From positions 1,850,453-1,914,452 of the forward strand of contig JASFAU010000002.1 of the NCBI GenBank assembly GCA_039704465.1: a DNA stretch of 64,000 nt, read 5' to 3'. Below the pieces are notes generated by a model, which had not been told where the DNA came from, made no database searches, and saw only the letters and a program-made list of their open reading frames with translations. This DNA comes from Plasmodiophora brassicae (Eukaryota > Endomyxa > Phytomyxea > Plasmodiophorida > Plasmodiophoridae). The position numbers and the translations under genes are program-made. How positions within the stretch are numbered: the first letter of the stretch is position 1; each line of letters starts with the position of its first letter. This document shows, piece by piece, positions 11,091 to 22,959 of the stretch.

Positions 11091-11363
11091 GTGCAATTGC
11101 CCGGGCCTCACCAACGAAACCCGCTGCAATGCCCCATGGTTGGTTTCGTCAATAAACGACACGGTTGGGACGGCGACCAACGATGGACCCCCTCCAGGTC
11201 GCGTTCTCCTGGCACACGAACAACGACGCCAGGAAGCCCAGCACGAACATGACGCGCAGCCCTCGTTGTCGACGGGCTGGGCAGGTACGACGCCACGAGC
11301 CTCGAATGGGTACATTTGTATAATACGGGGGGATGGTGGGTGGCGGCGATGCGACGACAACGC

Positions 11364-13201
11364 TCACTTCAGGAGCTTCTTGATGACCGACTTGACGTTC
11401 ATGCGCCTCATGTCGGCGTAGTCCTGGCCGCACCCGACGAACATGATCGGGATGCCGGCCGTGTACGTCATGCTGATGGCGGCGCCGACCTTGTCGTCGA
11501 TCGTGTCGAACTTGGTCAGCACGATGCCGTCGATCAGGCGCGGCGTGTCCTCGGTGGACAGGTCGCTCAGCGCCAGGTTGAACTTGGTCAGCTGGTCGAC
11601 GCCGTCGTTGCCGACCAGGGCCTCGCCGACGAACAGCACCAGGTCGGGGCGGTTCTGGATGATCAGCTTCGACAGCGCCCGCATCAGCGGCTCGTTGTCC
11701 TGCATGCGCCCGGCCGTGTCGACCAGGACGACGTTGTTCTTCGCACGGCGGGCCGCCTCGATCCCCTCGGACGCCACGCCGGCCGGGTCCCGGTTGTACC
11801 CGCGCTGGAACAGCTCGACGCCCAGCGCGTTCGCGTGCGTCTTCAGCTGCTCGACGGCGCCGGCCCTGCCACCCCACACACGTTAAACCGACGACGGCGA
11901 CTCGCGGTCGTTGGGCGGGGCGCGCGCGCTGACCTGAACGTGTCGCAGGCGACGAGGCTGACCGTCAGCTGCTTGGACAGCAGGTAGTAGCAGATCTTGG
12001 CCAGCGACGTCGACTTGCCGACGCCGTTGACGCCGACGAAGACGACCGAGTACGGGCGCCCCTCCTGCTCGTTCACCGTCCTGATCTTGCGCAGCAGGTC
12101 GCCGTCGTCGTGCGACTTGGACAGGACGCGGGTCAGCGTCTCCTCGATGGCCGCCCGCACGGCCGACCCGATCTGCAGCGACGACAGCGTCCTGCCGACC
12201 AGCGACGCGCTGACCGACCCGCAGATGTCGTCGGCGATGTCGGCCGCCACGTTCTTCGTCATCAGGTTCGTCCGCACCTTGTCCAGGGCGGGCGCCAGGT
12301 CGTCCGCCTCGAGGCGCTTCCCGATCAGGCCCTGGAAGTACCCGAACACGGACGACCGCGTCGTCCCGTCGACGTCGTCCTCCACGTCGCTCGTGTCGTA
12401 CCCGGAGTCGTCGTCCGCCGCCCCCGCCGACGGTATCGAGACGCGCCCGACGACGGCGTCGTCGTCGTCCGGGCGCGCCTGCCCATGATCGAGCGCGGTC
12501 GCCGGCGCGTCCGACGGCGCCGTCTTCAACGTCGCGTTGTTCCAGTTGCGTTTCGCGGCCGGCTTCTTCGGTTTCGTCGTCTCCGCAGCGGTGGCGCCCG
12601 CCTTCCTCGTCGACCCCGACGGGGCGGCGGCGCCCCGGCCACGACGACCGGCAACGCCACGCGCCTTCAGCTTGTCCAGCGCGCTCATGGGGCCATCGTC
12701 GGCCGCTGTACGAGGTGCGGCGTCGTCGCCTGCGGCCGCCGGTTCGTCCAGCAGCAGGTCCGGTTCGGGTCGGGCAGCGGTGTCGGCGGGCGGTTGGGGC
12801 GCTGCCGCCGGTTTCTTCGCGACGTTGCTCCCGGACTGTTCGTGCTTCTGCAGGATGCGATCGTACGGCGCGTCAAAGTCGGCAAACGTCGACACGGGAG
12901 CGGAGTCGAGTTGCACGCCGGCGAAACGCTCCAGGAACGCGGAGCGCAGCCGGTCGAGGAACGCGTCGACGTAGTGCAGGGTGATCTGGTTGAGGTAGGC
13001 GGCCACGAAGACGACGCCGGCCGTGTTCGACCGCGCCCATTTCAGGGCGTACTGCCCGCGGGAGTACGTCGCCTGGCCCGCATGGTCGGACAGGAGCACG
13101 TCCTGCACGAACTGCCTCGCGACGGCGTCCGCCTCGCTGGACAGGCGCCGGGACCACAGGACGACGCCCGACGTCGAGAAGATCAGCACCAGATCCAACA
13201 T
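11364..13201 (-). CDS. SRPRA: Signal recognition particle receptor subunit alpha
   Basis: Exons 13201-11934 and 11865-11364 (68-nt intron) give 589 aa. SRPR-alpha is the ER-membrane GTPase that docks the SRP-ribosome complex. N-terminus [20 protein letters not shown] is the longin/SRX domain that binds SRPR-beta; a charged linker follows; then the NG domain: [18 protein letters not shown] (P-loop), [20 protein letters not shown] across the intron, [20 protein letters not shown] (G3), [19 protein letters not shown], and [20 protein letters not shown] (TKFD G4 motif). All GTPase motifs are intact and length matches the family (about 600-640 aa). Confidence 0.96.
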
Positions 13202-13607
13202 CGAGTGCCACCGCGGACTTCGCGGCAACCCGCGCCCCCCGTCGCCGCCGACCAAAACGCACAGACACGTCTGGCGGGAATCGAGCCGCACATTTGGCGC
13301 GCGCTTGTGCTTGTGACATTCACGACTGCCCCCACCTCGCTGCAAGTGCGCTTAGGGCATCCTGGGGTGTGTGTGCGTGCGTGTTTATGTATAGCGATGA
13401 CGTTCCGACAGTACGAGCAGGCTGGCGGTGTTCCGCAAGAGCCAGCCCAAATACATGCGTTAGTCAACGGGCACGATCGGGGATTTACGAGGTGTGGCCA
13501 GCTGCTGTGCGCGTGCCCTGCGTGAAGCATTCACGTGTGTCGCCCGGTGTTGCGCCATTTGAGTAGTCTGTCAGCCGTCTGCGTCGGCATCGAGGGTTCT
13601 GGGTGGA

Positions 13608-14735
13608 ATGCCGTCGCACGCGATGATCAGCGACGACAAGGTTGGCGGAGATCGCCAGGGCACAAAGGCGTCGGCGGCGAAACCTTCAAACCGCATGTTC
13701 ACCGACAAGACGTTCGAGGAGTACGCGGAGCAGGTACGGGGGGATCAGTTGCCCGACGCACCCGGTTCTGATTCCCCCTCTGGTCCACGTAGTTTGCTGA
13801 ACTCACCGCGACCGACATTGACTCGCAAGCCGAGTTCTTCCTCAAGTCCTTCATCTTCGACCTGGTAGGCGGAGGCCTGGTGCGAATCCGGGTCGAGGCC
13901 GATCTGATGTACTTTGCGACAGGGCGACGAATGGAACGCGGTCAACGCCATCGCCAAGCAGTTCAAGGAGTACATTGCCAGCAAAGGGTTCAGCTCCAAT
14001 GACCTGGACGCCGGTCAGGCGGCGGATTTCCTGCAGGTAACAAACGCGTCGTTAGGTTCAGCAGCGGGCATGTCACTCTGCATCCGGTTTGGCGTTAGAA
14101 AAACGGGCAGACGCGAACGGCCCTGCAACGGCGCGCCGAACTGTCCGATATCGACCTAGACAAGAACGACCGCATCTGCCTGACCGAGTACCTCCTTCTG
14201 CACTTCAAGGTCGTCGCCGTATGCCAACAGGAAGTCAAAGATCTGACTGCCAGATTTGCCGGTCAATGCACAGGCCCTGATCCTGCAGGCGTACTTCAAT
14301 CGGAAGCAGATGGCACCGACAGTCGACCTGAGCAATAACGGCATCGGCCTGACCGGTGTCGGTGCGATGCTTCTCGAGGAGCTGTTCACCGTGCCGGACG
14401 GGTGCGACCCAGCCGTCACCAAGGCCATCGAGGAGTTCATGGCCGCGCAACGCAAACGTAACAAGGCCATGAAGGAGTTGGCGGACAAGGCCGCGCAGGG
14501 CGGCGTGAAGGGCATGGCGGCCCAGAACGAGCTACGTCAGATGGAGGCTGAAGACCAGACGCTGACGAACAAGATCGAACTCACTCTGAACGCCGCCAAG
14601 AAGCGGACCGCCAAGTACGGCGGCAAGGAGGCCCTACTCGACGCCAAGCAACAGGAAGAGGAGGCCAAACAGCAGCAGATCCAGAACTCGCGCGCCAAAT
14701 TGGCGGCACGTGCCGCCCAGTTTGAGAACAAATAG
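13608..14735 (+). CDS. abpB: 34-kDa actin-bundling protein (ABP34-type)
   Basis: Five exons: 13608-13733, 13793-13864, 13923-14036, 14099-14218, 14274-14735, all in phase, giving 297 aa, the usual size for this family. It matches the calcium-regulated actin bundler first described in Dictyostelium: FTDKTFEEYAEQ, an EF-hand-type loop DIDLDKNDRICLTEYLLLHF, the actin-binding stretch NNGIGLTGVGAMLLEELF, and a coiled-coil C-terminus rich in Lys/Glu/Gln. Such proteins cross-link F-actin in filopodia and cortex, with calcium reducing bundling. The family is restricted mainly to amoebozoans and a few other protists, so this gene is the best clue to the organism. Confidence 0.9.
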
Positions 14736-14876
14736 GGCAGCAGTACATACAGTCGGCTCTTTAGTCTTTACCCCATCTGCTCCTCACGTTGTTGATCCTG
14801 CGGAGCCACGGAGTTTGGGGATGCGGTGCTTTGCGAACGCGCCCGGCACGTCACCAGCCAGTCGGGTGACGCGTCG

Positions 14877-16780
14877 ATGTGCGTCGCGGATGTCGACGCG
14901 AGGCAACGCGTGGACCTCATCATTCGCGTGCGTTCCCCAGTCACCCGCGTGCCTGTCTGTTCCGGAGGTATTCTGACCCGAGTGCCTATTATACCTACGT
15001 AGGCGCGGTATGTGTGCCTGGTGCGCCCGGCGGCCGTACTCGAACATACGTCGATTGTCATCGACCAGGGCCGCATCGTCGACCTCCTCAACAATGACGA
15101 TGAGCGATTGCGGAAATACGCACCTGGCAGCGTCGAGGACCTGTCGCGCAGCCATATCGTTCTGCCCGGCCTGATCAATGCGCACACGCACCTGGGGATG
15201 ACGAACATGCGCGGCTTGGCCGACGACCTCCGCCTCATTGACTGGCTCGCCAAGCACGTTTGGCCTGTGGAGCTGTCTCTCGTCGACGAACAGTTCTGCC
15301 GCGATGGCGCTGACCTGGGCATCGCCGAGGCGATTCGATCAGGGTATCAGTGTCATGCTGACCTCCGCCTCGGAAGCGTGACCATGCACGTTTCGTAGGA
15401 CGACCTGCGTCAACGACATGTACTTCTTCCCGGAAGCGACCGCTGCCTCGTGTGACGCTGCTGGCATCCGAGCCATCGGTAGCGTCAGCGCCCCGTTGCG
15501 CCGCCGGCGTCGTCTGAACCACCTGCACACAGTGTCTGGAGCGGTATTCGACTTCCCGTCGCCGTACGGTTCCGGCCCCGAGGAGTACCGGACGAAAGGT
15601 TGGGTGGCCTCAGTCTCCTGCCTCGTACACGTGTGAACGTTCGTCGATAGGGCACAAACTCCACAAGCAGTACGCGGCGCACGACCGCATCCGAACGGCG
15701 GCCTCGGCGCACGCGCCCTACACGTGCAGTGACTGTGTCCTGGAGACAGTCGCCCAAGATTCGACTGCGTTCAGCATTCCGATCCACGTGCACCTGCATG
15801 AGACGAGGGCCGAGGTCGAAGACAGCCACACGCGTACGTACGGATGCGTCCCAGATAGTGCTCGTCCGTTGCTGATCGGTGCGCTGCGCCAAAGTGAATC
15901 GTGATTCCCACTTGTGTCATCGGAGCGATCAGACGTGTCGGCCGCTCGCAAATTTCCATCGTCTGGGCCTGGTGACGCGACGCCTCGTCGCAGTGCACAT
16001 GACGCACCTAAATGATCAGGAGATCGACCTGCTCCGGCAGTGCAACTCCTCTGTTGTTCACTGCCCATCGTCGAACCTGAAGCTAGCCAGCGGGTTCTGT
16101 CCAGCGTACAAGCTCCTGGCGGCAGGGTGCGGTCGCTGATCCATGTCCGGGTTTGCGCCTTACCAACCACGCTGTCTCGTCCGTAGGGTCAATGTGGCTC
16201 TTGGTACGGACAGCTCATGCTCGAACAATCGTCTGGACATGTTCGCCGAGATGAAACTGGCCGCGTTGCTCGCCAAAGGTCTATCCGACGATCCATCCGC
16301 GATCCCGGCGCAGACCGCCCTGGAAATGGCAACAATCAACGGCGCCAAGGCGCTTGGCATTGAGGTAAGCCGAAATCCAACGCCGTGATATGACGTCGTC
16401 ATAGCATCGCAGTTGTCAGACCTGTTCGTGTAGAACAATGTCGGGTCTATAGAGTGCGGCAAAGTGGCGGATCTGATAGCGGTCGACAGCGACTGCATCG
16501 GGATGACGCCCATGTTCGATGTCGTGTCGCACCTCGTGTACGCCGCCACGGGCGCAAAGTCAGAACGATCAATCGCTGTTACGTACGTACATCATGTGTA
16601 CTGACCGTCGACCTGTCTGCCTGCAGTGTAACGCATTCCTGGGTGAACGGCAAGCCCATACTACGTGGCGGGCACCTGCTCACGTTAGACGAATCGAGCA
16701 TCAAGGCGCGGTCAACCGTTTGGCGAAAGAAAATCATCGAGGTCCAGAGACAGGCAAGCAACGAAGTTCCCGTCGCCTGA
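14877..16780 (+). CDS. Amidohydrolase, MTA/SAH deaminase (TrzA/AtzB-like) type, 9 exons
   Basis: Exons 14877-14927, 15003-15343, 15399-15478, 15533-15598, 15651-15837, 15926-16126, 16187-16364, 16455-16582, 16627-16780; all phases agree (the 15837/15926 junction is least sure), giving 461 aa. Metal-dependent hydrolase with the expected ligands: INAHTHLGM (HxH), IHVHLHET (His and Glu), AVHMTHL (His), and [10 protein letters not shown] (Asp). Also [22 protein letters not shown] and a C-terminal [18 protein letters not shown], which return to the N-terminal beta-sandwich. The family deaminates 5-methylthioadenosine/S-adenosylhomocysteine or related purines and pterins; substrate cannot be fixed from sequence alone. 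Eight short introns make it the most fragmented gene here. Confidence 0.88.
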
Positions 16781-17424
16781 TCCAGCTCCTCTTCTACCGA
16801 CAGCCATCTGCCACCACGACCACGTTCCACAGTACTGTGATCCTGTTCTTCAACCTGTCCATAAATTGCTCTTGTATCAACTCCAACGGACGGGACGCAC
16901 AAAGGCGATATTCTGCCTAATGGTGGCCGACGTGCTGGGGGCCAATTCGGCAAGTGCCGGTGTCATGCAATCGCTCAAGACCGACGCAGTCGGGCAGACG
17001 ATCGTCTATCTGGCCATGGCGAGGCACCGCCCACTTCCCGCAGCGAGTGAATACCAACTGGTTCCGACCGCTCTTCGCGCGATCCCTGACCCGCGACATG
17101 CGGCGTGTACGCCTACGACCGGATGACACGACCCAACTGGGATGGAAACCGCCGCTTCTTTACAACCAGCAACTCGGTTCGCTAGCAGCCGCATTGGCGC
17201 CCTCCTCGCCGGACTGCTGTGTTCCACGTCTTGTATCCACGTAGGCGGTGGAACAACCTGATACGATTTCTGATTCAGGGAATGGGAAACCAAGACCAAG
17301 TTTCGGCGCAAAGGGCGGGACTTACAACCAGCGGCATCCTTCGTCGCCGCTTTTTGAATGCCACCGGATTGACCAGGGGCCCAAGTTCGCGAGCTGCGAT
17401 ACCATAACGTAAGCAACGTAACGT
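16781..17424. other. Gap without firm gene call
   Basis: A plus-strand open frame (about 16918-17126, MVADVLGANSASAGVM...) reads somewhat like coding sequence but has no motif and no identifiable partners. Nothing else supported. Confidence 0.4.
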
Positions 17425-17982
17425 TCAAAATAAACGTCCACACTTGTTAATGCGACGGTCCTTCCAAGACTCTGGAAACTCCCTGAACTGCCGTCCTGCT
17501 CTTGCCAGTTTGCGCGTCACATCCGCGGTCTGAGCAGCGTTTGCAACAAAGAACGCTTCCAGGAGGTCTGTCGCGAAAGAGAACGCAAGCGCGTGCGCTT
17601 GCTCGCCGACACGCGATACATAATCTCTGCCCATCTCGGCAGCGTCGTCATTGTCATCGAATTCACCGTCGTTGTCGTCGTCCGGCTCTTCGTCTGTTAA
17701 TCATCCCACGCGGAGTCAGCATCGAGGTCGATATCCGAAAAACCGGCCTCATTCGTCATATCCACTGCATTATCGATGGCCTGCCGCAGATGTTCGTCGG
17801 CATTCTGCAGGTGACTCTGGGTAAACATGAATACATACCCGCGTCGACAGTCATTCGCAACTTACAGATGAGCACACAGCGCATAAACTCTGCACGCAGG
17901 TACGGTCAGGCTGCGAAAATGAGCCCGTCACCGCGTCGTCGATATCTTCAGGGAAAGGGCTCGGCGGAGCGGGATCAGAACT
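17425..17982 (-). CDS. Acidic hypothetical protein, 3' three exons
   Basis: Minus-strand exons 17982-17866, 17816-17744 and 17693-17425 join through introns of 49 and 50 nt (GTAAGT..CAG; GTTTTT..TTAACAG) with matching phases. The protein has a Pro/Ser-rich part (DPAPPSPFPEDIDDAVTGSF), a helical part (HLQNADEHLRQAIDNAVDMT), an acidic run (DEEPDDDNDGEFDDNDD), and a hydrophobic/helical end (HALAFSFATDLLEAFFVANA). No family recognised. The N-terminal exon(s) upstream of 17982 were not resolved; they would overlap the ankyrin-like stretch on the opposite strand. Confidence 0.5.
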
Positions 17983-18124
17983 CTGTGGGTCAGAGGCAGA
18001 GCGTCCGGAAATTCGCTGGTATTGTTGCGGCTGGAAAAATATCACGCTTTGCAGAAGCATCGTCATCCATGGGCCGGACGCAGGAGACGTCATGTTCGTC
18101 AACACGGCTCGCTGGCGTGGTACG

Positions 18125-18395
18125 ATGAGCGAGCTGAACTGGGCCATACGGCACGGCAAGGGTCGTATTGTCTGGGATCAAGAAGGTCCCTGACATCAAC
18201 GTCAACGAGGTCGATGACACTGACGGGATGGCGCCGCTGCACCGCCCTTGAACGGCGAGACGACCGTCGTCTCGAGCTGGTGCTGAGTTCCCGTGGTATC
18301 GAAGTCAACGACGAAGGTTACACGCCGTTGATGTTTGCGGCGGTCTACCGGCCCGAGCAGTTTTTGGAGCGACTGCTGCGCAGCGCCCTTGGCAT
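18125..18395 (+). pseudogene. Ankyrin-repeat fragment with two frame changes
   Basis: Starts MSELNWAIRHGKG, then after a frame change DINVNEVDDTDGMAPLH, and after another ALERRDDRRLELVLSSRGIE followed by GYTPLMFAAVYRPE. The pieces align end to end as about one and a half ankyrin repeats, so the three frames belong to one former reading frame; both changes amount to +1 nt (near 18,177 and 18,243). There is no room for introns of the size used elsewhere here. It is either a small pseudogene or a locus with two consensus indels. Confidence 0.5.
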
Positions 18396-18638
18396 CACGA
18401 GCGGTCTGGGCCGGAACGCCGCTGCCCTGGTCGGAGCGCCTCTGTCGTTGCGGGCGCCCCCTGCCTTCCCCCTCGTCGGTGCCGTGTCATCCTGCCGCTT
18501 CGCAAGTTTCAAAGCGAGCGCGATCCACTTCACGCACTATAATAATTGCGCGGGTGGTGCCAAGTCAGCGGGTTACCTGACCTCGCACGACCTCCTTTCT
18601 GCCCGATTTAGGAGCATCTGGAGGAGCCTCATTTGTTC

Positions 18639-19292
18639 ATGTCAGGGGTCTGTCTAGTCGCGCTCGCATTTGTGCTGGCCAACCCGGTCGGCGCCGGCCT
18701 GGTACAGTCGGTTATGGTCGACGCCATCGTCGAACCTGTTGCAGCAGTTCGACAGCGCCAGACCGGCACCGATCATAACCGCACTGGCTCAGTAACGAGG
18801 ACGTTCCTGGACGCCACGGTCGCCGAAATCGCAGGCCACCTCATTATGAATCGCGGGATAACACTAATCGGGCCCTTCGGACCTGGCCAGGTGCCCGCCA
18901 TTCTCCTCGGGTATTTGTACGACACGTTAGTAAGCACGGCGAGCAGACTGACGCCTGAGGAATTGCCACTGCCGCCGTCAAGGACGGAGTTCAATAGGGG
19001 CAGCCGCCTCGAACTGCTTGGACCGCCGACGATCTACGAGATCCAGTATCCGACCGGGCAATGGGACCGACCGTCACGATCGCTGACATGCGCTAAGGAC
19101 GACCTGAAAACCATAGCGGAATGGCGGCGCGAGATTGACGCCAAGATGCGCCTGAACGGCCCCGACATTGACGAGCTCATACGTCGATCGCAGACCTTAC
19201 AGGAGGGCGCCGTCTCGTTCAAGAAACGAATCCATGGGAGGAACACTAGGGCGCAGCGTCTCATTCGTCGCCTATACCAAGAGCGCAAATGA
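18639..19292 (+). CDS. Putative secreted protein, 217 aa
   Basis: Starts at the ATG at 18639 with a signal peptide (MSGVCLVALAFVLANPVGAG). The mature part has no cysteine-rich or catalytic motif; the second half is charged and probably helical (LKTIAEWRREIDAKMRLNGP, IDELIRRSQTLQEG). It may alternatively stay in the membrane via ITLIGPFGPGQVPAILLGYL. Unrecognised. No intron needed. It converges with the minus-strand gene ending at 19377. Confidence 0.5.
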   Translation: MSGVCLVALAFVLANPVGAGLVQSVMVDAIVEPVAAVRQRQTGTDHNRTGSVTRTFLDATVAEIAGHLIMNRGITLIGPFGPGQVPAILLGYLYDTLVSTASRLTPEELPLPPSRTEFNRGSRLELLGPPTIYEIQYPTGQWDRPSRSLTCAKDDLKTIAEWRREIDAKMRLNGPDIDELIRRSQTLQEGAVSFKKRIHGRNTRAQRLIRRLYQERK

Positions 19293-19376
19293 AGGACGAT
19301 GTCGGCCGGCGCTCACGACAGGACCCAGAAACAACTGTGCGGAATACGTACGCCAGCATGCACGTGTACTAATGGA

Positions 19377-20799
19377 TTAGACGCCACAGGTGCACCCCGA
19401 TGGATCCAACTCGACCACGTCGTCGGTCGCCAGCATGGCGTCGTCGCTGCGAGCCCGATCCCATTCATCGAATATCAGGAACAGCACCTGCTGGAATTGC
19501 TGCACGGGACCACGAGTCAGTGAGAACCCGTGCGCGACGACAGGCGCATGCACGCTCCAACCTGAAACGTGGTCGCCGAATGGAATGCCAGATGCAATCG
19601 CCACAGCGCCCAAATGATGTTCTCCTCCGGGATGTCGGCGAAGCGAACCAGCGGCAATGCCTGCAATGGCGCCGGTCAGTGCACGTGGGGGAACGTGCCT
19701 ACGACGCTGCCGCGTACCCTTTCGATGACAAATTGCCGATTGGCTTCCTTGAGGTGCATGAAGAGCCAGGTCGCATGGTAGAACCTGTTCGCGGGTGAGG
19801 GGTGCTGCACAGCAGGGTCGGTCCTGAATTGACCGACAGGAACTGGCACAGTCTGGATTCGTCGTTGGCGAGGATGAAGGCCATCATGACGTACAGCTGC
19901 GAGCAGGACATGGTCGGCACAACGGTCGGCACTGCGCGACGTGTCATCCCCACGTAAGACGTTCACATAGTGCTTCGCTTACCAAACAGGTTGACCAGCT
20001 CGTCGATCTTCAGCGCGTCCAGGTACGTGACCGCGTGCAAAAGGCGGACGACCGCTGGCAGGCCGACCTTGCTGCCGACTTTGACCGGGCAACGGTCGCA
20101 CCATTGCCTGCAGGCGCGAGCGCCATCGTCGGAGCTCCAGCGATGGAAAAACTGGCAGGGATCGGGCGCCTTGGTGAACGCGCTAGGGACGGCGCCAGCG
20201 CTGAACCCCTCGCTCTGTTCGTCCTCGGCAACGGGCGTCACCACCGACGCCGCCGACATGCGACGATACGTCCTGGCGGGCGCCGCCGGAGTCGTCGTCG
20301 TCGTCGTCGTCGTCCCCGCAGCCATTGTGACGAACGCGACGTTCCGCGTCGGTGATGATTGCCGCGAGTCTTCGAGGATCGCCGATGACGTCGTGGCCAC
20401 CTGGGACGCACGTCGACTGCGAGCTCGCGAGCTCAGCGGAGGGGCAGCCGGGTCGAAGAACTCCTGGAAGAACGCGTGGTAGTTGATGCAGCGCCCCGGC
20501 AGTCGGGTCGTCATGTAGTCGGCGTTGGCGCTATCCGCGTCGTCGGTGCTGCCGGACGGGTCGCCGGTCCAGCTGCCCAGATCGCGATCGGGCGCATCCG
20601 CCATGGTCGCCATATCGAACCGCGCCGTCGACGTCGGCCCGTACGCGGCGCTGTCCACCGACGCCGCCACCGACGACGACCGCCGCGTCTTCCGGGCCGC
20701 CGCCGTCTGCGTCCGCCCGACCTGACGCGACGACGCGTCCTCGTGGCTGCGGTCGAACGACGAGAACCGGCGCATGACCCGGCGCATCACGGTCGACAT
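19377..20799 (-). CDS. Unrecognised 5-exon protein, 399 aa
   Basis: Exons 20799-19983, 19931-19838, 19784-19718, 19660-19562 and 19499-19377, with four introns of 51-62 nt and consistent phases. Residues 1-190 are Ser/Thr/Ala-rich and probably disordered. The last about 200 residues look folded and helical: FHRWSSDDGARACRQWCDRC, VVRLLHAVTYLDALKIDELV, QLYVMMAFILANDESRLCQF, YHATWLFMHLKEANRQFVIE, ENIIWALWRLHLAFHSATTF, and QVLFLIFDEWDRARSDD. It resembles an all-helical interaction domain; I could not assign it. The start ATG at 20799 is the likeliest of two in frame. Confidence 0.6.
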
Positions 20800-21234
20800 T
20801 CCTGGAACGGGCGGGCGCGCCTGACCGCAGTGTAGTACCCCAGCGATCGTCACCATCCGTTCATCACCCCCCACACTGAATAGCAAAATGAACGCCTCCG
20901 CCCCCCGCCTGAGCAGCAGCAACGCGGCACGGCTGGACGGGATGTGCAGTGCACAGTGCACGAACTGCACGAACGGGATTGCGTGACTGGTGCCTGAGTC
21001 GCGCGCGGGGCAGGTCGGCCGGCGCTGAAAATCCGCGGGGCAGGCAGCGCGTCCAGGGCAAGGACGTATACGAATGACTGGCAAGAGCTGAGCTGGCCAA
21101 TCGGGAGGGTTGCGCTAAAGCGTTGCACTGCGAGGGGTACCGTCGTTTCCTGTCGGGTTGGACGATGACGTCGTCCGGTGCCGGGCAGGTCGGGGGTCGA
21201 TCGCCCGCCCTGGGCCGAGTGCTGTCTGTTGCTG

Positions 21235-22950
21235 ATGTCGACACCGCCCGCCCAGGAACGCGTTTCGCGCAAGCTGCAGGAATCGGTGAACGCCGCCCCG
21301 TTCGTGCCGCAGGCGGCGACGGCGACCAGCTCGGGCAACGACGACGACGACGCCGCTGACGAATCGTATCGGCAGTCGCTTCAGGAGCAGGTTGGGGCGG
21401 CCCCCCGTCTACGACCGCGATTCGAAATCTGATGACGTGGGCTGTAGTACGGCGCCGGGTACCCGCAGGCGACGTTCCAACGGGAACGTCGCCCGGCTCG
21501 CCCGGTTCGACCCGTCTTCATGGACGAATCCCTGCGCCATACGATACTGACCCGGCAGCGGTACGAAATGCAGCGCCTGGCGCCCGAGGACCCGCGGCAC
21601 GATCGCCTCCCCGTCAGCCTGCACCGCGAACGGTACCACTCGCTGTGGCCGATCGACGATCTCGACGCGCCCGAGGCGCTGCCGTCGTCCGCGTTCGGCT
21701 TCCCGACGACGCTCTACAAGGCGGTCGCCACGAAAACAGGGTACCCTGTGTGCGTTCGTCGGATCCGCGGGTGCACCGTCGCCGACGACGTTTCGCGCCT
21801 GGCTCTGGAGCCCTGGGTGACGCTTCGCGGGCACCCGAACATCGTCTCCGTCCTCGACGTCTTCAACTGCAACGACTTCACCGACGGCGCCTCGCTCTGC
21901 GTCGTCCATGAGCTGTGCCCGATGTCGTCCAGCGTCCACGACATGTTCCTGGACGGGCCTCGCGGCACGGGCCCTCGCCTGACCGCCGACCTGCTCTGGT
22001 CGATCTACGTCCAGATCGTGTCGGCGCTGACGACCATCCACGGCAACGGCCTGTCTTGCAAGGTCGTCGACGCGCGCCACTGTCTCGTCCTGGACCCGTT
22101 GGCGGCGAACGCGCTGCGCGTCAAACTGAACGCCTGCGCCATCAAGGACGTCCTGCAGGGCGGCAGTACCGTCGACGCCGCCGTCCTCGCCGACCAGCAG
22201 GCGGACGACCTGCACGGGATCGGCTGCGTCGTCCTGTCCGTTGCTGTCGGGAAGCCGTTCGAGGCCATCGCCGACCTGGACGTCTCGCTGCAATTCGTCG
22301 GCAGCCAGTTCGGCAACGACCTGGCCGGCGCTCTGCGCCTGGTCCTCGACGTGCGACGGCAGCGTCGCCGGCCGACGATCTGGGACGTGTCGCGCGTCGT
22401 CTCGCAGCGTGTCGTTCGGGAGATGCAGCAGGCGTACTCGGCGGCGGACGCCCTGGAATCCGACCTCGCCCTCGAGTTGCAGAACGGGCGCCTGTTCCGC
22501 CTGGTCTCCAAGATGGCCTACATCTGCGAACGGCCCGAGTTCAACGCCGACCCCCATTGTCAGTAGCCGTTCCCGAGTCGTCGTCGGGGGCCCATGCGAC
22601 ACTGACCCGAGCGCGCCCTCCTTTCTCGTCCCACAGGGTCCGAGCACGGCGACCGGTACCCGATCAAGCTGTTTCGCGACTACCTGTTCCACCAGGTGGA
22701 CGACCAGGGCAATCCTGTCGTCGACCTCGCCCTGCTCGTGCACTGCCTGAACAAGGTCGACGCGGGCGTCCCCGAGAAGATGATCCTGTCGAGTCGCGAC
22801 CAGTCCACGCTGCTCGTTCTCGGGTTCGACGACCTGAAACGCTGCATCGAGACCGCCTTCGACGAGCTGTCGGTCCGGAAAGCAACGCCGTCGTCGTCGG
22901 CGACGAACCCGCAGCTGAACGTCAACGCCCCCGGTTTCAACTATTTATGA
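21235..22950 (+). CDS. PAN3: PAN3, regulatory subunit of the PAN2-PAN3 deadenylase
   Basis: Exons 21235-21390, 21448-22558 and 22637-22950, 526 aa. PAN3 recruits the PAN2 nuclease to poly(A)-binding protein for mRNA tail shortening in the cytoplasm. After a short N-terminal tail comes the pseudokinase: PVCVRRIRG, LALEPWVTLRGHPNIVSVLD, ALTTIHGNGLSCKVVDARHC in place of a catalytic loop, no DFG. A helical linker and the C-terminal knob follow, with the family signature spanning the last intron: ADPHWSEHGDRYPIKLFRDY, then LFHQVDDQGNPVVDLALLVH and CLNKVDAGVPEKMILSSRD. The intron splits the Trp codon of the signature, confirming the splice. Length is at the short end for the family (usually 600-900 aa), mostly from a reduced N-terminus. 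Confidence 0.93.
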
Positions 22951-22959
22951 CACACACGG

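Noticed and set aside
11900..13345. Long opposite-strand frames over the SRP receptor and other GC-rich genes
   Set aside because: They are shadows of GC-rich coding sequence, Arg/Pro/Gly-rich and without motifs.
17690..17745. Apparent frameshift in the acidic minus-strand gene
   Set aside because: A 50-nt intron ending TTAACAG restores the frame; lengths and branch word match other introns.
19780..19850. Apparent frameshift in the minus-strand gene at 19.4-20.8 kb
   Set aside because: A 53-nt intron (GTCGGT..AACAG, 19785-19837) joins the two frames in phase.
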